From Streptomyces agglomeratus (GTDB lineage: Bacteria > Actinomycetota > Actinomycetes > Streptomycetales > Streptomycetaceae): a stretch of DNA of 64,000 nucleotides. Location of the stretch: positions 5,276,501 through 5,340,500 of the forward strand of contig NZ_MEHJ01000001.1 in NCBI RefSeq assembly GCF_001746415.1. Direction: 5' to 3'. The notes beneath the pieces are model-generated. The model was given only the letters and a program-made list of their open reading frames with translations, ran no database searches and was not told the origin of the DNA. The translations under genes were made by a program, and so were the position numbers. Of this stretch, positions 17,793-26,891 are shown piece after piece (within the stretch, counting starts at the first letter, position 1; each line of letters begins with the position of its first letter).

Positions 17793-18026
17793 ATGGGCGC
17801 ACACAGGCGGAAATGCGACTGGTGCGGCAGTGGCACGCCCATCGTCAGGGACATGGAACCGGTCAACGCCGACTATCAGTACTGGTGCGAGGAGTGCGCA
17901 CGGGCGCTGATCATAAAAGGCGACCCCATCGAGACGTACCGCGAACTCGAAGGGGAGCCGATCTACGGACGGCTGCTCGACGAGCACTGCACGCTCAAGC
18001 GCTTCTATTCGTTCGCCACAGCGTGA
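17793..18026 (+). CDS. Small zinc-ribbon-like protein
   Basis: The 77-residue product starts MGAHRRKCDWCGSG and contains a second pair in YWCEECARALI. Two CxxC pairs spaced by about 25 residues suggest one structural zinc site. GTG 17790, one codon earlier, is an alternative start. The 3' end overlaps the convergent GT87 gene by 32 bp. No function recognised; small zinc ribbons like this often mediate protein or nucleic-acid contacts. Confidence 0.7.
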   Translation: MGAHRRKCDWCGSGTPIVRDMEPVNADYQYWCEECARALIIKGDPIETYRELEGEPIYGRLLDEHCTLKRFYSFATA

Positions 18027-19212
18027 ACACGGTGACCAGTGCGGCGAGGGCCGTCAGCGGGTAGAGCGCCGACAGCGTCATCTGGCCGATGTTCTGGGCG
18101 AGTTCGAGCCGTCCCGGCCCGTGCGGAACCCACCACAGCGTGTACGAACAGAACACCGCCGCCGTCGCCGCCGCCGCCCGCACGCGCCCGCGCGCGGCGA
18201 GGAACAGCACCGCGGGAACGCACCACACCCAGTGGTGCGACCAGGAAACCGGGCTGACGAGGAGCGCGGTCCCCGTGCAGGCCACCACCGCCCCGGCCCG
18301 CTCGCCGCGCAGCTCGGCCGCCACCGCGACGGCGAGGCCCGCCACGGCCGCCAGGGCGGCGGCCACGGCCCACCACGGGCCCGGATCGCCGGTGTGCAGC
18401 AGCCGGGCCAGTACGCCGCGCAGGGACTGGTTGGCGGTGTCCTCGGCGTGGCCCACCCGGTTCGCCTCGAAGATCATCCGGGTCCAGTAGCGGTGCGAGT
18501 CGTACGGCAGGACGGCCGCGGCGGTCACGGTCGCCCCCAGGAAGACGGCGGTGGCGGTCCCGGCCTGCCGGAGCCAGGGGTTGCGGGCCGGGCTCCCGGC
18601 CCCCCGGGCGCGTACGAGACCCGTGATCAGGAGGAAGACCGCGAAGAGTGCCGGTGTGAGCTTCACCGCAGCGGCGAGACCGATGCCCGCGCCGGCCCAC
18701 CGGTGACCCTCGCGGCGGGTGAGGTCCCACAGGACGGCGGTCGCGAGCAGCAGGTTGATCTGCCCGTACCGCAGTGTCGTCCACACCGGCTCGCACCAGA
18801 CGGCGAGCGCGGCGGCCAACAGGACGGTGGTGGCGCTCCCGCCGCCCACCAGCCGCAGCGAGAGGCGCACCAGGGCGACGAGCAGGACGAGGTTCCCGGC
18901 GGTGGCGAGGGTGCGCATCCCGGGAACGCCGAGCAGCGTCAGCGGGGTGAACAGCAGGGCGGCGAAAGGGGGATAGGTGTTCGGCAGGTTCGCCTCGGTG
19001 GCGCGCATGGCGTAGAGGTCCCGGCCCGCCCGTACGGTCTCGCCCTCGGCCCGGTAGACCATGAGGTCGATCATCGAGACGCCGGCGGCCCGCTGGGCGG
19101 CCCAGAAGGCCGCGAAGGAGAGCAGGCAGACCGAGGCGGCGACGAGTATCGGCCGACGGGCTGCGGCGGGACGGGCTGCGGCGGTCTGCACGGTCTGCGC
19201 GGTGACGGTCAC
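17995..19212 (-). CDS. GT87 family polyprenol-phosphate-dependent mannosyltransferase-like membrane protein
   Basis: The 405-residue polytopic protein has roughly ten hydrophobic segments. The first outside loop contains the acidic residue typical of GT-C enzymes (SMIDLMVYRAEGETV), and NTYPPFAALLFTPL is a strong DUF2029/GT87 signature. Mycobacterial relatives (PimE and similar) use polyprenyl-phosphate-mannose to extend lipoglycans. Acceptor unknown here. The start at 19212 gives an N-terminus MTVTAQTVQT with the first helix beginning near residue 20. The 3' end overlaps the convergent zinc-ribbon gene. Confidence 0.85.
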   Translation of the reverse strand: MTVTAQTVQTAAARPAAARRPILVAASVCLLSFAAFWAAQRAAGVSMIDLMVYRAEGETVRAGRDLYAMRATEANLPNTYPPFAALLFTPLTLLGVPGMRTLATAGNLVLLVALVRLSLRLVGGGSATTVLLAAALAVWCEPVWTTLRYGQINLLLATAVLWDLTRREGHRWAGAGIGLAAAVKLTPALFAVFLLITGLVRARGAGSPARNPWLRQAGTATAVFLGATVTAAAVLPYDSHRYWTRMIFEANRVGHAEDTANQSLRGVLARLLHTGDPGPWWAVAAALAAVAGLAVAVAAELRGERAGAVVACTGTALLVSPVSWSHHWVWCVPAVLFLAARGRVRAAAATAAVFCSYTLWWVPHGPGRLELAQNIGQMTLSALYPLTALAALVTVFTLWRTNRSA

Positions 19213-19266
19213 GCGGGCTGACAGTACCGGGCGTATGGGGACAGAACGGGTGTGCGGACAAACGAT

Positions 19267-19297
19267 TTGGTGGAGGGCCGGGGGGACCGTGTAATGT
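19267..19297 (+). promoter_or_regulatory. Candidate promoter of second tRNA-Ala
   Basis: TTGGTG (19267-19272), a 19-nt spacer and TAATGT (19292-19297), placed 43 nt before the tRNA. Spacing is slightly long for a housekeeping promoter. Confidence 0.4.
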
Positions 19298-19339
19298 TGG
19301 CGGAGCCGCCGGGGAAACCCGCGAAGCGGCAGAACGCAA

Positions 19340-19412
19340 GGGGCTATAGCTCAGTTGGTAGAGCGCCTGCATGGCATGCAGGAGGTCAGGAGTTCAATTC
19401 TCCTTAGCTCCA
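19340..19412 (+). tRNA. tRNA-Ala (anticodon GGC), second identical copy
   Basis: Identical in all 73 nt to the tRNA at 16897, with the same GGC anticodon in the ATGGCAT loop. The flanking sequences differ, so this is a duplicated gene, not a repeated block. Confidence 0.97.
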
Positions 19413-19421
19413 CAGGACGAG

Positions 19422-19458
19422 GATCCCCCGGTCGAACCGACCGGGGGATCTTCTCGTT
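19422..19458 (+). terminator. Intrinsic terminator of second tRNA-Ala
   Basis: A perfect 13-bp stem GATCCCCCGGTCG / CGACCGGGGGATC with a 3-nt loop, followed by TTCTCGTT. Because it is symmetric it may also end the convergent flavoprotein transcript. Confidence 0.85.
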
Positions 19459-19465
19459 CCGGGGG

Positions 19466-21043
19466 TCAGCCCCGGCCGCTTCCGAGGGCCTTTCTGCCGC
19501 CGGGCGGCAGTGCGGGCCGTGCCGGGCGCTCGGGGGCCTCCTGCTCGATGCGCAGCGCCAGCTCGGGGCAGCGGCGTACCGCACGCTGGGCGCGTCCCCT
19601 CAGGTGCACCGGAATTGACGCGTCCGCGAGGGCCGGGTAGCCGTCGGGGCCGAGCCGGATCAGCTCGGGGGCGATGTCCGCGCACAGGCCGTGGCCCTTG
19701 CAGAGCGTCCAGTCCACCGCGAACTTCTCGCCGCTCGGGATGCCCTCCTCCTCGTAACCGGGGCCGGGCAGCGGCAGTACGCCCATCGTCTCGCGGCCGC
19801 AGCCGCCGCCCAGGACGTGCGCCGCCAGGTCGTCGGTGAAGGCGTTGAGGGTGGAGACGAAGAAGCGCACGGAGCCGTCGGGGTGCTTGCACGCGCCCCG
19901 GCCCTTCACGGCCTGCGTCACTTCGCGCAGGGCCTCCAGGGCGGCCTGGCCGCCACCGTTGAGTACGTCGGAGAGGCCGCCGGCGGCGGCGGGCAGGCCG
20001 AGGCGGCAGGGGCCGCACTGACCGGCCGTCTCGGCGGCCAGCCAGTTCGCGACGCGAAGCGACTCGCCCAGGGGGCAGGTCTCGGGGCCGATGGGGAGGA
20101 TCGCGCCCGCGCCCAGCGCGCCGCCGAACGAGGCGAGGGACTCGCGGGAGATCACCGCGTCGTGCGCGGCGACCGCGTCGATCCAGTTGCCGTGGTAGCC
20201 GCCCGTCAGCACGCCCTGGGGGAGCGGCGGGGCGCCGGCCATCTGGAGGACGTAACGCAGCGGAACACCGGTGGGCACCTCCACCACCATGGGGCGGGAC
20301 ACCGCGCCGGAGATGGTGAGCATGACGGTGCCCGGCTCGTTCTCCAGGCCGGTGTGGCCGTACCGGCGGGCGCCTATGCGGGCGGCGACGGCCAGCTGCG
20401 CGAAGGTCTCCGTGTTGGACAGCAGGGTGGGCGCGCCGCCGACGCCGGTTTCGGAGGCGCGCTCACGGCGTCCGGGCGGGAGCGCGGGGCCGCCGTTCGC
20501 GGCGCGGATGAGGGAGGACGCCTCGCCGGAAACCATTCGTTCCGGGGTACGTACGATCCGTGCGCGCAGCTGCTGGCCGCGCCGGTCGGACAGGCCGCGC
20601 TCGGCGAAGGCGGCGCGTATGGACGCCTCGGTCGAGTTGCGGGTGACGCCGACGATCAGTGTGCGGGCACCGAGCGCCTCGGCCGCGAGCAGCGCGCCGT
20701 CGAGCGCGAGGTGCGGGGCGCGGTTGAGCAGGACGGTGTCCTTGCGGCAGGCGGGCTCGCCCTCGCTGCCGTTGATGACCACCACGGGTCTCACCCCGCG
20801 CCGGATGGACGCCTGGGCGACCGCCCGCAGTTTCTTGCCGAAGGGGAAGCCGGCGCCGCCGCGGCCGCGCAGGGATATGTGGTCGGCGAGTTCGGCCAGG
20901 CGCTCTCCGCCGATCGGCTGGAGGGGGCCGTGCACCTTCAGGTGCATGCCGAGGTCGAGTCGCTCGACCAGATCGAAGCCGGTCGTCAACTGGGGAAGGC
21001 CGACCACGCGTACTTCGGGGACGTCGGGAAGGGGGACGTTCAA
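19466..21043 (-). CDS. NuoF-like FMN/iron-sulfur oxidoreductase with C-terminal ferredoxin domain
   Basis: The 525-residue protein has a NuoF-type flavin/nucleotide-binding region (ISLRGRGGAGFPFGKKL, NGSEGEPACRKDTVL), an SLBB-like region (about 235-300), an iron-sulfur motif CGPCRLG followed by a later Cys (GRGACKHPDG), and a C-terminal ferredoxin-like segment with CKGHGLC and a distal Cys (AVRRCPELAL). It probably passes electrons between a pyridine nucleotide and an iron-sulfur carrier. It is not part of a complex I operon here. Its start overlaps the stop of the upstream ferric-reductase-like gene by 4 nt, so the two proteins are very likely partners. Substrates are unknown. Confidence 0.85.
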   Translation of the reverse strand: MNVPLPDVPEVRVVGLPQLTTGFDLVERLDLGMHLKVHGPLQPIGGERLAELADHISLRGRGGAGFPFGKKLRAVAQASIRRGVRPVVVINGSEGEPACRKDTVLLNRAPHLALDGALLAAEALGARTLIVGVTRNSTEASIRAAFAERGLSDRRGQQLRARIVRTPERMVSGEASSLIRAANGGPALPPGRRERASETGVGGAPTLLSNTETFAQLAVAARIGARRYGHTGLENEPGTVMLTISGAVSRPMVVEVPTGVPLRYVLQMAGAPPLPQGVLTGGYHGNWIDAVAAHDAVISRESLASFGGALGAGAILPIGPETCPLGESLRVANWLAAETAGQCGPCRLGLPAAAGGLSDVLNGGGQAALEALREVTQAVKGRGACKHPDGSVRFFVSTLNAFTDDLAAHVLGGGCGRETMGVLPLPGPGYEEEGIPSGEKFAVDWTLCKGHGLCADIAPELIRLGPDGYPALADASIPVHLRGRAQRAVRRCPELALRIEQEAPERPARPALPPGGRKALGSGRG

Positions 21044-22617
21044 CGTCGGTCTCCTGCGGGTGCGTGCCAGGGCTCACCGGCGGCGGGCCGGTAGAGCGGA
21101 CCCGGCGCGGGCTCGGTGCTGTCGAGGGGATGGGGGAGCGGTGCGGCGGGTGGTGCGTCGGGGGCGTACCCGGGAACGCCGGGAACGGGGTCCTGGCCGT
21201 TCCAGGGAGCGGTCGTTTCGGCGTCCTGGCCGTTCCAGGGAGCGGTCGTTTCGGCGTCCTGGCCGTTCCAGGGAGCGGTCGTTTCGGCGTCCGGACCGTT
21301 CCAGGGAGCGGCTGTTCCGGCGTCCGGACCGTTCCAGGGAACGTCGCTCTCGGCGTACGGGCTGTAGGAGGGAGCGGTCGTTCCGGCGTCCCCGCCGTTC
21401 CAGGGAACGTCCAATTCACGGTTCTGACCGTTCCCGGGATCGTTCGGTACGGCGTCGGGCTCGTACCCCGGAAGGTCGGGTGCCGGGACGGCTCCCGGGC
21501 CGTACGCCGCGCGGTCCGGGTCGTACGGCGGGCGGACGGCCGGCGCGGGCGGCGGGGGCGACGGGGTGGGCCAGCGGTGCGGCGGGGGTGCTGACTGGAC
21601 GGGGATCTCCTCTGTCATGGGGATCTGTTCCACGAGGGGGATCCGTTCGGTGGGCGCCGCGGCCGAGCCCGACACGGCGCGGTACGCGGCGGATATGCCG
21701 GTGCCTGTCCCCGCGCGTAGACCCTCCGTGGAGGGCCCCGCCTCGTATAGGGGCGGGGCGGGAGCGGCGAGGCGGGGCGGCGGGGGCTGCTGGTCCTCGC
21801 GGAACAGCTGCTCGGGCTGTCGCTGCGGTCGCGGCTGCTCCTGAGGCGGGGCGAAACCACCGCCAGGCAGCGGCGAGAGTGAGGGGTCGCGGGGAGCCTG
21901 CTCGGGCGCCGGGGTCAGCGAGCGGGAGGTGACGAGAGCCACCAACCGGTCGGCGACGGCCCGCTTGAGCGGTGGGGGCAGCAGGCGCAGGGAGAGGGCG
22001 CCGACGACCGCCGTGAGGGCCAGGGCGTACATCGTGACGACCCACCCGGCGGCGGGCCGGCCCGTGAACAGGCCGTGGATCAGGGCCGACGCCCACGCCG
22101 GGTAGGCGACCATGTGCAGCGACCGCCAGCGGCCCGCGATGCGTCCCGGGGTGGCGAACGCGCTGCGCATGGCGCCGGTCGAGGCCGCGACGACCATCAG
22201 GATGCCGGCCAGTGAGCCGAACCCGATGAGGCCGGACGTACCGCTGACTCCGAGGCCGAAGGGGATGAGGGCGCCCAGGAGCGCGACGTGGCCCAGCGAG
22301 ACCTTGACCGTCACGTGGAGCAGGAGGAAGCCGATGGAGGCGACCGCCGTGGCGCGGTGGACGCCCTGGGCGAGCAGCCGGTGGCGCGGCCGCAGCAGCA
22401 GCCGGTCCGTCGCGATCAGGCCCCAGGCGACGGCGGCGGTGAGCGAGACCAGGGAGAGGACGCCGGTGGTGAAGTCGAGCGCGGCGCGCAGGCTGTCGCT
22501 GCCGAGGACGGCGAACAGCGGTATGAGGAGCAACGCGACGGCTGTGAGACCTCCTTGGGCGGGGCGGCTCAATGCGGGAAAAGCCAGAGAGCTCGAAATT
22601 TTTCGATGAGGGTTCAT
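21040..22617 (-). CDS. Ferric-reductase-like transmembrane protein with long repetitive C-terminal tail
   Basis: The 525-residue protein has six hydrophobic helices in the first ~215 residues, with histidines placed for heme binding (GVHRATAVASIGFLLLHVTVKV and RSLHMVAYPAWASALIHGLF), as in cytochrome b-type ferric reductases. Residues ~230-525 are a Pro/Asp-rich disordered tail with 11-residue repeats of the form APWNGxDAETT. No FAD/NAD domain is attached; the co-transcribed NuoF-like flavoprotein, whose start overlaps this stop, may fill that role. ATG 22617 has GGAGT upstream; longer open frame upstream is antisense to leuS and not coding. Confidence 0.82.
   Translation of the reverse strand: MNPHRKISSSLAFPALSRPAQGGLTAVALLLIPLFAVLGSDSLRAALDFTTGVLSLVSLTAAVAWGLIATDRLLLRPRHRLLAQGVHRATAVASIGFLLLHVTVKVSLGHVALLGALIPFGLGVSGTSGLIGFGSLAGILMVVAASTGAMRSAFATPGRIAGRWRSLHMVAYPAWASALIHGLFTGRPAAGWVVTMYALALTAVVGALSLRLLPPPLKRAVADRLVALVTSRSLTPAPEQAPRDPSLSPLPGGGFAPPQEQPRPQRQPEQLFREDQQPPPPRLAAPAPPLYEAGPSTEGLRAGTGTGISAAYRAVSGSAAAPTERIPLVEQIPMTEEIPVQSAPPPHRWPTPSPPPPAPAVRPPYDPDRAAYGPGAVPAPDLPGYEPDAVPNDPGNGQNRELDVPWNGGDAGTTAPSYSPYAESDVPWNGPDAGTAAPWNGPDAETTAPWNGQDAETTAPWNGQDAETTAPWNGQDPVPGVPGYAPDAPPAAPLPHPLDSTEPAPGPLYRPAAGEPWHAPAGDRR
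21199..21420 (-). repeat. 33-bp tandem repeats in the ferric-reductase-like gene
   Basis: Copies beginning GTTCCAGGGA (plus strand) occur at 21199, 21232, 21265, 21298, 21331 and 21397, with a degenerate one at 21364. They encode the 11-residue repeat in the protein tail. The first three copies are nearly identical, suggesting recent expansion. Confidence 0.9.
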
Positions 22618-22846
22618 GGGGGCGACTCCGAATGGTTCGGCAAAGTGGTCCCGTTGCCGCATGCTAAGTCGACCCATACCAGGCAGTACGAGGTTTGGAG
22701 GTTTAGCGTTCAGAAGGCGGGAAAACTTGTCCGGTCGGTGCCCCGGATAGGGCCGATACGCGGGGTAACCCCTTTGGCAAGGGGGGATCGGTCCGTGGGA
22801 CGGATACGCGATGCGGCTCTCTCGGGCGCTGCGGTACCCTGACGCC

Positions 22847-22885
22847 ATGCGTGCCGTACGCCTTCTGCTTAGCGAGCCGCGCTGA
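22847..22885 (+). CDS. leuS leader peptide
   Basis: ATG to TGA encodes 12 residues, MRAVRLLLSEPR, with three consecutive leucine codons (CTT CTG CTT) in the middle. There is no Shine-Dalgarno and the -10 box is 6 nt upstream, so it is probably translated from a leaderless mRNA. Stalling at the leucines when leucyl-tRNA is scarce would alter downstream pairing. Confidence 0.8.
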   Translation: MRAVRLLLSEPR

Positions 22886-22928
22886 TCAGTCCCGACGGAT
22901 GAGAGATCCGGTCGGAATCGGCGCGGCG

Positions 22929-22954
22929 TCCCCTCCTGTGCGAGGGGATTTTTC
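22929..22954 (+). terminator. Attenuator terminator upstream of leuS
   Basis: TCCCCTC (22929-22935) and GAGGGGA (22942-22948) form a perfect 7-bp stem with a 6-nt loop, followed by TTTTTC. It lies 90 nt before the leuS start. Confidence 0.88.
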
Positions 22955-23043
22955 ATTGGCTGAACGTCACGGTTCATTCGCTGAACGTCACAGCCTGAAT
23001 GTCGCAGCCGCTGGCAGAGACGATCGATGGAGCTTTGAGGATC

Positions 23044-25908
23044 ATGAGCGAGACGAATACTGCTGCCGAGGTGGCAGCACCGCACCGCTACACGGCCGCG
23101 ATGGCCGCTGACATCGAGGCACGCTGGCAGGACTTCTGGGACGCGGAGGGCACGTACGAGGCGCCGAACCCCAGCGGTGACCTGGCGGGCGACGCGGAGC
23201 TGGCCGCCAGGCCCAAGAAGTTCATCATGGACATGTTCCCGTACCCCTCGGGCGCGGGACTGCACGTCGGCCACCCGCTGGGCTACATCGCCACCGATGT
23301 CTTCGCCCGCTACCAGCGCATGACCGGCCACAACGTCCTGCACACCCTGGGCTTCGACGCCTTCGGCCTGCCCGCCGAGCAGCACGCGGTCGCCACCGGC
23401 ACGCACCCCCGGGTGTCGACCGAGGCCGCCATGGACAACATGAAGCAGCAGCTGCGCCGGCTGGGCCTGGGGCACGACAAGCGCCGCTCCATCGCGACGA
23501 TCGAGCCGGACTACTACAAGTGGACCCAGTGGATCTTCCTCCAGATCTTCAACTCCTGGTACGACAAGGAGGCGGACCGCGCCCGGCCGATCGCCGAGCT
23601 GGTGGCGCAGTTCGAGAGCGGGGAGCGTGCCACGCCGGACGCGCGCCCCTGGAGTGAGCTGAGCGCCACCGAGCGCGCCGACGTCCTGAGCGAGTACCGC
23701 CTGGCGTACGCCTCCGACGCGCCCGTGAACTGGGCGCCGGGCCTGGGCACCGTACTGGCCAACGAGGAAGTCACCGCCGACGGGCGCTCCGAGCGCGGGA
23801 ACTTCCCCGTCTTCAAGGCCAAGCTGCGCCAGTGGAACATGCGCATCACCGCCTACTCGGACCGTCTGCTGGACGACCTGGACGGCGTGGACTGGCCCGA
23901 GGCGATCAAGCTGCAACAGCGCAACTGGATCGGCCGCAGCGAGGGCGCGCGGGTCGATTTCGCCGTCGGCGACGACGCGATCACCGTCTTCACCACCCGT
24001 CAGGACACCCTCTTCGGGGCGACGTACATGGTGCTGGCGCCCGAGCACGACCTGGTCGAGAAGATCGTCCCGGCCGCCTGGCCCGAGGGCACGCACGAGG
24101 TGTGGACCGGCGGCCACGCCACCCCGGCCGACGCCGTCGCGGCGTACCGCGCCCAGGCCGCCTCGAAGTCCGACGTCGAGCGGCAGGCCGAGGCCAAGGA
24201 CAAGACCGGCGTCTTCACCGGCGCGTTCGCGGTCAACCCCGTCAGCGGCGACCAGGTGCCCGTCTTCATCGCGGACTACGTGCTGATGGGCTACGGCACC
24301 GGCGCGATCATGGCCGTACCGGCGCACGACTCCCGCGACTTCGCCTTCGCGCGCGCCTTCGAGCTGCCGATGCGCTGCGTCGTCGAGCCGTCGGACGGGC
24401 GGGGCACGGACCCGGCGGAGTGGGACGACGCGTTCGCCTCGTACGACGCGAAGATCGTCAACTCCTCCGGCGCGGACATCTCGCTGGACGGGCTGGGCGT
24501 CGTCGACGCCAAGGCGAAGATCACCGAGTGGCTGGCCGCGCGCGGCATCGGCGAGGGCACCGTCAACTATCGGCTGCGCGACTGGCTGTTCAGCCGACAG
24601 CGCTACTGGGGCGAGCCCTTCCCGATCGTGTACGACGAGGAGGGCGTCGCCCACTCGCTGCCCGAGTCGATGCTGCCGCTGGAGCTGCCGGAGGTCGAGG
24701 ACTACTCGCCGCGCACGTTCGACCCGGACGACGCGAACACCGAGCCCGAGACGCCCCTGTCGCGCAACCAGGAGTGGGTGAACGTCACCCTGGACCTGGG
24801 CGACGGCCCGAAGAAGTACCGGCGCGAGACCAACACCATGCCCAACTGGGCGGGCTCCTGCTGGTACGAGCTGCGCTACCTGGACCCGCACAACGGCGAG
24901 AAGCTGGTCGACCCCGCGATCGAGCAGTACTGGATGGGGCCCCGCGAGGGCATGCCGCACGGCGGCGTCGACCTGTACGTCGGCGGCGCGGAGCACGCCG
25001 TACTGCACCTGCTGTACGCGCGCTTCTGGTCCAAGGTGCTGTTCGACCTGGGGCACGTCTCGTCTTCCGAGCCGTTCCACAAGCTCTACAACCAGGGCAT
25101 GATCCAGGCGTTCGTCTACCGCGACTCGCGCGGCATCGCGGTGCCGGCGGCCGAGGTCGAGGAGCGCGACGGCGCGTACTGGTACCAGGGCGAGAAGGTC
25201 AGCCGCGTCCTGGGCAAGATGGGCAAGTCCCTGAAGAACGCCGTCACCCCGGACGAGATCTCCGCCGAATACGGCGCGGACACGCTGCGGCTGTACGAGA
25301 TGGCGATGGGCCCGCTGGACGTGTCGCGGCCGTGGGACACGCGCGCGGTGGTCGGCCAGTACCGGCTGCTCCAGCGGCTGTGGCGCAACATCGTCGACGA
25401 GACGACGGGCGAGGCCACCGTCGTGGACACCGAGCCCGACGAGGACACGCTGCGTGCCCTGCACAAGGCGATCGACGGCGCCGGCAAGGACATGGCCGGG
25501 ATGCGCTTCAACACCGCCATCGCCAAGGTCACCGAGCTGAACAACCACCTGACGAAGGCGGGCGGCCCGCTGTCCCGGTCGGTCGCCGAGCGGCTGGTGC
25601 TGCTGGTCGCACCGCTGGCCCCGCACATCGCGGAGGAGCTGTGGCGCAAGCTGGGGCACACCGACTCCGTGGTGCACCAGGACTTCCCGGTGGCCGACCC
25701 GGCGTACGTCGTGGACGAGACCGTGACGTGCGTCGTGCAGGTCAAGGGCAAAGTCAGGGCGCGGCTGGAGATCTCCCCCTCGATCGCCGAGGCGGAGCTG
25801 GAGAAGCTGGCGCTGGCCGATCCGGCCGTGGTCGCCGCGCTGGGCGGCGCGGGGATCCGCAAGGTGATCGTGCGGGCGCCGAAGCTGGTCAACATCGTTC
25901 CGGCGTAG
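23044..25908 (+). CDS. leuS: Leucyl-tRNA synthetase
   Basis: Charges tRNA-Leu. The 954-residue class I synthetase has the HIGH-type motif in [16 protein letters not shown], the editing (CP1) domain with [33 protein letters not shown], and the KMSKS variant GKMGKSLKN, then an anticodon-binding domain and a C-terminal extension. Length is normal for actinobacteria. ATG 23044 was chosen over 22999 because TTGAGG lies just upstream and the extra residues are not expected. Regulated by the leader peptide attenuator. A strong terminator follows. Confidence 0.97.
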   Translation: MSETNTAAEVAAPHRYTAAMAADIEARWQDFWDAEGTYEAPNPSGDLAGDAELAARPKKFIMDMFPYPSGAGLHVGHPLGYIATDVFARYQRMTGHNVLHTLGFDAFGLPAEQHAVATGTHPRVSTEAAMDNMKQQLRRLGLGHDKRRSIATIEPDYYKWTQWIFLQIFNSWYDKEADRARPIAELVAQFESGERATPDARPWSELSATERADVLSEYRLAYASDAPVNWAPGLGTVLANEEVTADGRSERGNFPVFKAKLRQWNMRITAYSDRLLDDLDGVDWPEAIKLQQRNWIGRSEGARVDFAVGDDAITVFTTRQDTLFGATYMVLAPEHDLVEKIVPAAWPEGTHEVWTGGHATPADAVAAYRAQAASKSDVERQAEAKDKTGVFTGAFAVNPVSGDQVPVFIADYVLMGYGTGAIMAVPAHDSRDFAFARAFELPMRCVVEPSDGRGTDPAEWDDAFASYDAKIVNSSGADISLDGLGVVDAKAKITEWLAARGIGEGTVNYRLRDWLFSRQRYWGEPFPIVYDEEGVAHSLPESMLPLELPEVEDYSPRTFDPDDANTEPETPLSRNQEWVNVTLDLGDGPKKYRRETNTMPNWAGSCWYELRYLDPHNGEKLVDPAIEQYWMGPREGMPHGGVDLYVGGAEHAVLHLLYARFWSKVLFDLGHVSSSEPFHKLYNQGMIQAFVYRDSRGIAVPAAEVEERDGAYWYQGEKVSRVLGKMGKSLKNAVTPDEISAEYGADTLRLYEMAMGPLDVSRPWDTRAVVGQYRLLQRLWRNIVDETTGEATVVDTEPDEDTLRALHKAIDGAGKDMAGMRFNTAIAKVTELNNHLTKAGGPLSRSVAERLVLLVAPLAPHIAEELWRKLGHTDSVVHQDFPVADPAYVVDETVTCVVQVKGKVRARLEISPSIAEAELEKLALADPAVVAALGGAGIRKVIVRAPKLVNIVPA

Positions 25909-25931
25909 CGCGGGGGTAGGTGCTTTCCCCT

Positions 25932-25982
25932 ACGGGCAGGTTGGGGGTTCCGATGGAACCCTCGGCCTGCCCGTTCCGTTTA
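25932..25982 (+). terminator. leuS terminator
   Basis: ACGGGCAGG pairs with CCTGCCCGT, enclosing a second stem GGGTTCC/GGAACCC, followed by TCCGTTT. Confidence 0.88.
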
Positions 25983-26043
25983 CCGTGGAGAGACCACACG
26001 AGCCGAGTGGCCGACCGAGTGGACCGACAACGGAGGGGCGCTC

Positions 26044-26814
26044 ATGGATGCCGTCACCCTGATCCTCATTTTGACGCTGCTCTGTGTGGCGTTCGTGGCG
26101 ACGGGGGTGTACGTGAGCGTGAAGGCGGTCGGTGCGGCCAAGCGCGGCGTGGACCGGAAGATCACGCAGGCGCGGCGCACCGTCGAGGACACGGCTCTGC
26201 GGGCGAAGAGCTTCGGGCAGGTGGGTGTCGCCGGTGAGCTGGCCCAGCTGAGGCTCTCACTGCGTACGTCGATGAAGGCCACCCAGGAGGCGCTGAGCGC
26301 CGGCGTGGCGGAGGACGCCTCGCTGTCGGAGTCGCTCGGCCTGTTCGAGCGGCTGAGCGCGCACGGGCACGAACTGGACGATGACCTGAAGCGGCTGGAG
26401 CGCGAGCCGGACAGGGCGCGGGTCGCGGAGCGGCTGCCGGACCTGCGGGAGCGCACGGAACGGGTGACGCATGCGGCGGACTCGCTGCGGTGGGCGGCAC
26501 GGGACCGGGCGCAGCGGTTCGCCAATGACGACCTCGCGACGCTGAGCGCGCAGATCGAGGTGGAGTCGGGCGCGCTGCGGCACTGGGCTACCGGGCCGGA
26601 CGCGGATGCGTCCTGGTCGGCGGCGGCTGACACGGCGGCCGCTGATACGGCTGGTGCGGCTGGGGGAGCTGGTGGGGCCGCTGGGCGCCGGGCGGAGAGC
26701 GGCGACGCGGCACGCCGAGCGGCTTCCGGGCCCGAGGCGATCACGGCGCGTGACCCTCACCGGCAGACCACATATCCGTGGCAGAAGACGGCTCGCCCGG
26801 AGGGCACGGTCTGA
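26044..26814 (+). CDS. Single-pass membrane protein with coiled-coil domain, unknown function
   Basis: The 256-residue protein starts with a transmembrane helix (residues 4-27, VTLILILTLLCVAFVATGVYVSV), followed by a long helical, heptad-like region rich in Leu, Glu and Arg (about 35-165) and an Ala/Gly-rich disordered tail. GGAGGGG precedes the ATG. Its shape resembles bacterial membrane-anchored coiled-coil proteins of the division or envelope type, but there is no family match I can name. Confidence 0.75.
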   Translation: MDAVTLILILTLLCVAFVATGVYVSVKAVGAAKRGVDRKITQARRTVEDTALRAKSFGQVGVAGELAQLRLSLRTSMKATQEALSAGVAEDASLSESLGLFERLSAHGHELDDDLKRLEREPDRARVAERLPDLRERTERVTHAADSLRWAARDRAQRFANDDLATLSAQIEVESGALRHWATGPDADASWSAAADTAAADTAGAAGGAGGAAGRRAESGDAARRAASGPEAITARDPHRQTTYPWQKTARPEGTV

Positions 26815-26891
26815 GACAGTTCGGGACCCGCGCGGATCATTGAGCGGGCCCGGACTGCCGCCGGGCGCCCCCGACGGGTAACCTCCCGGTC

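Larger units (their letters stand above)
22835..22954 (+). promoter_or_regulatory. leuS leader region: -10 box, leader peptide and attenuator
   Basis: TACCCT (22835-22840) lies 6 nt before the leader-peptide ATG at 22847, so the transcript should begin at or near that ATG. After the peptide come a large hairpin (CCGAC-GGAT paired with ATCC-GGTCGG, about 22893-22915, extended by the peptide stop region pairing with ATCGGCGCGG) and then a terminator. The layout is classical ribosome-mediated attenuation responding to charged tRNA-Leu. Confidence 0.8.

Noticed and set aside
17073..17987. 304-codon minus-strand frame between the tRNA-Ala genes
   Set aside because: It has no recognisable domain or ribosome site, is low complexity, and overlaps two small plus-strand genes with better support.
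16897..19412. tRNA-Ala genes as attachment sites for the integrated element
   Set aside because: No tRNA fragment or tRNA-derived direct repeat occurs at 30990 or 38573; the junctions are in comEC with a GACATC core.
22618..25677. Minus-strand frame extending the ferric-reductase-like gene upstream through leuS
   Set aside because: The frame upstream of ATG 22617 has no family features and lies antisense to leuS; the 22617 start has a ribosome site and begins the hydrophobic domain.
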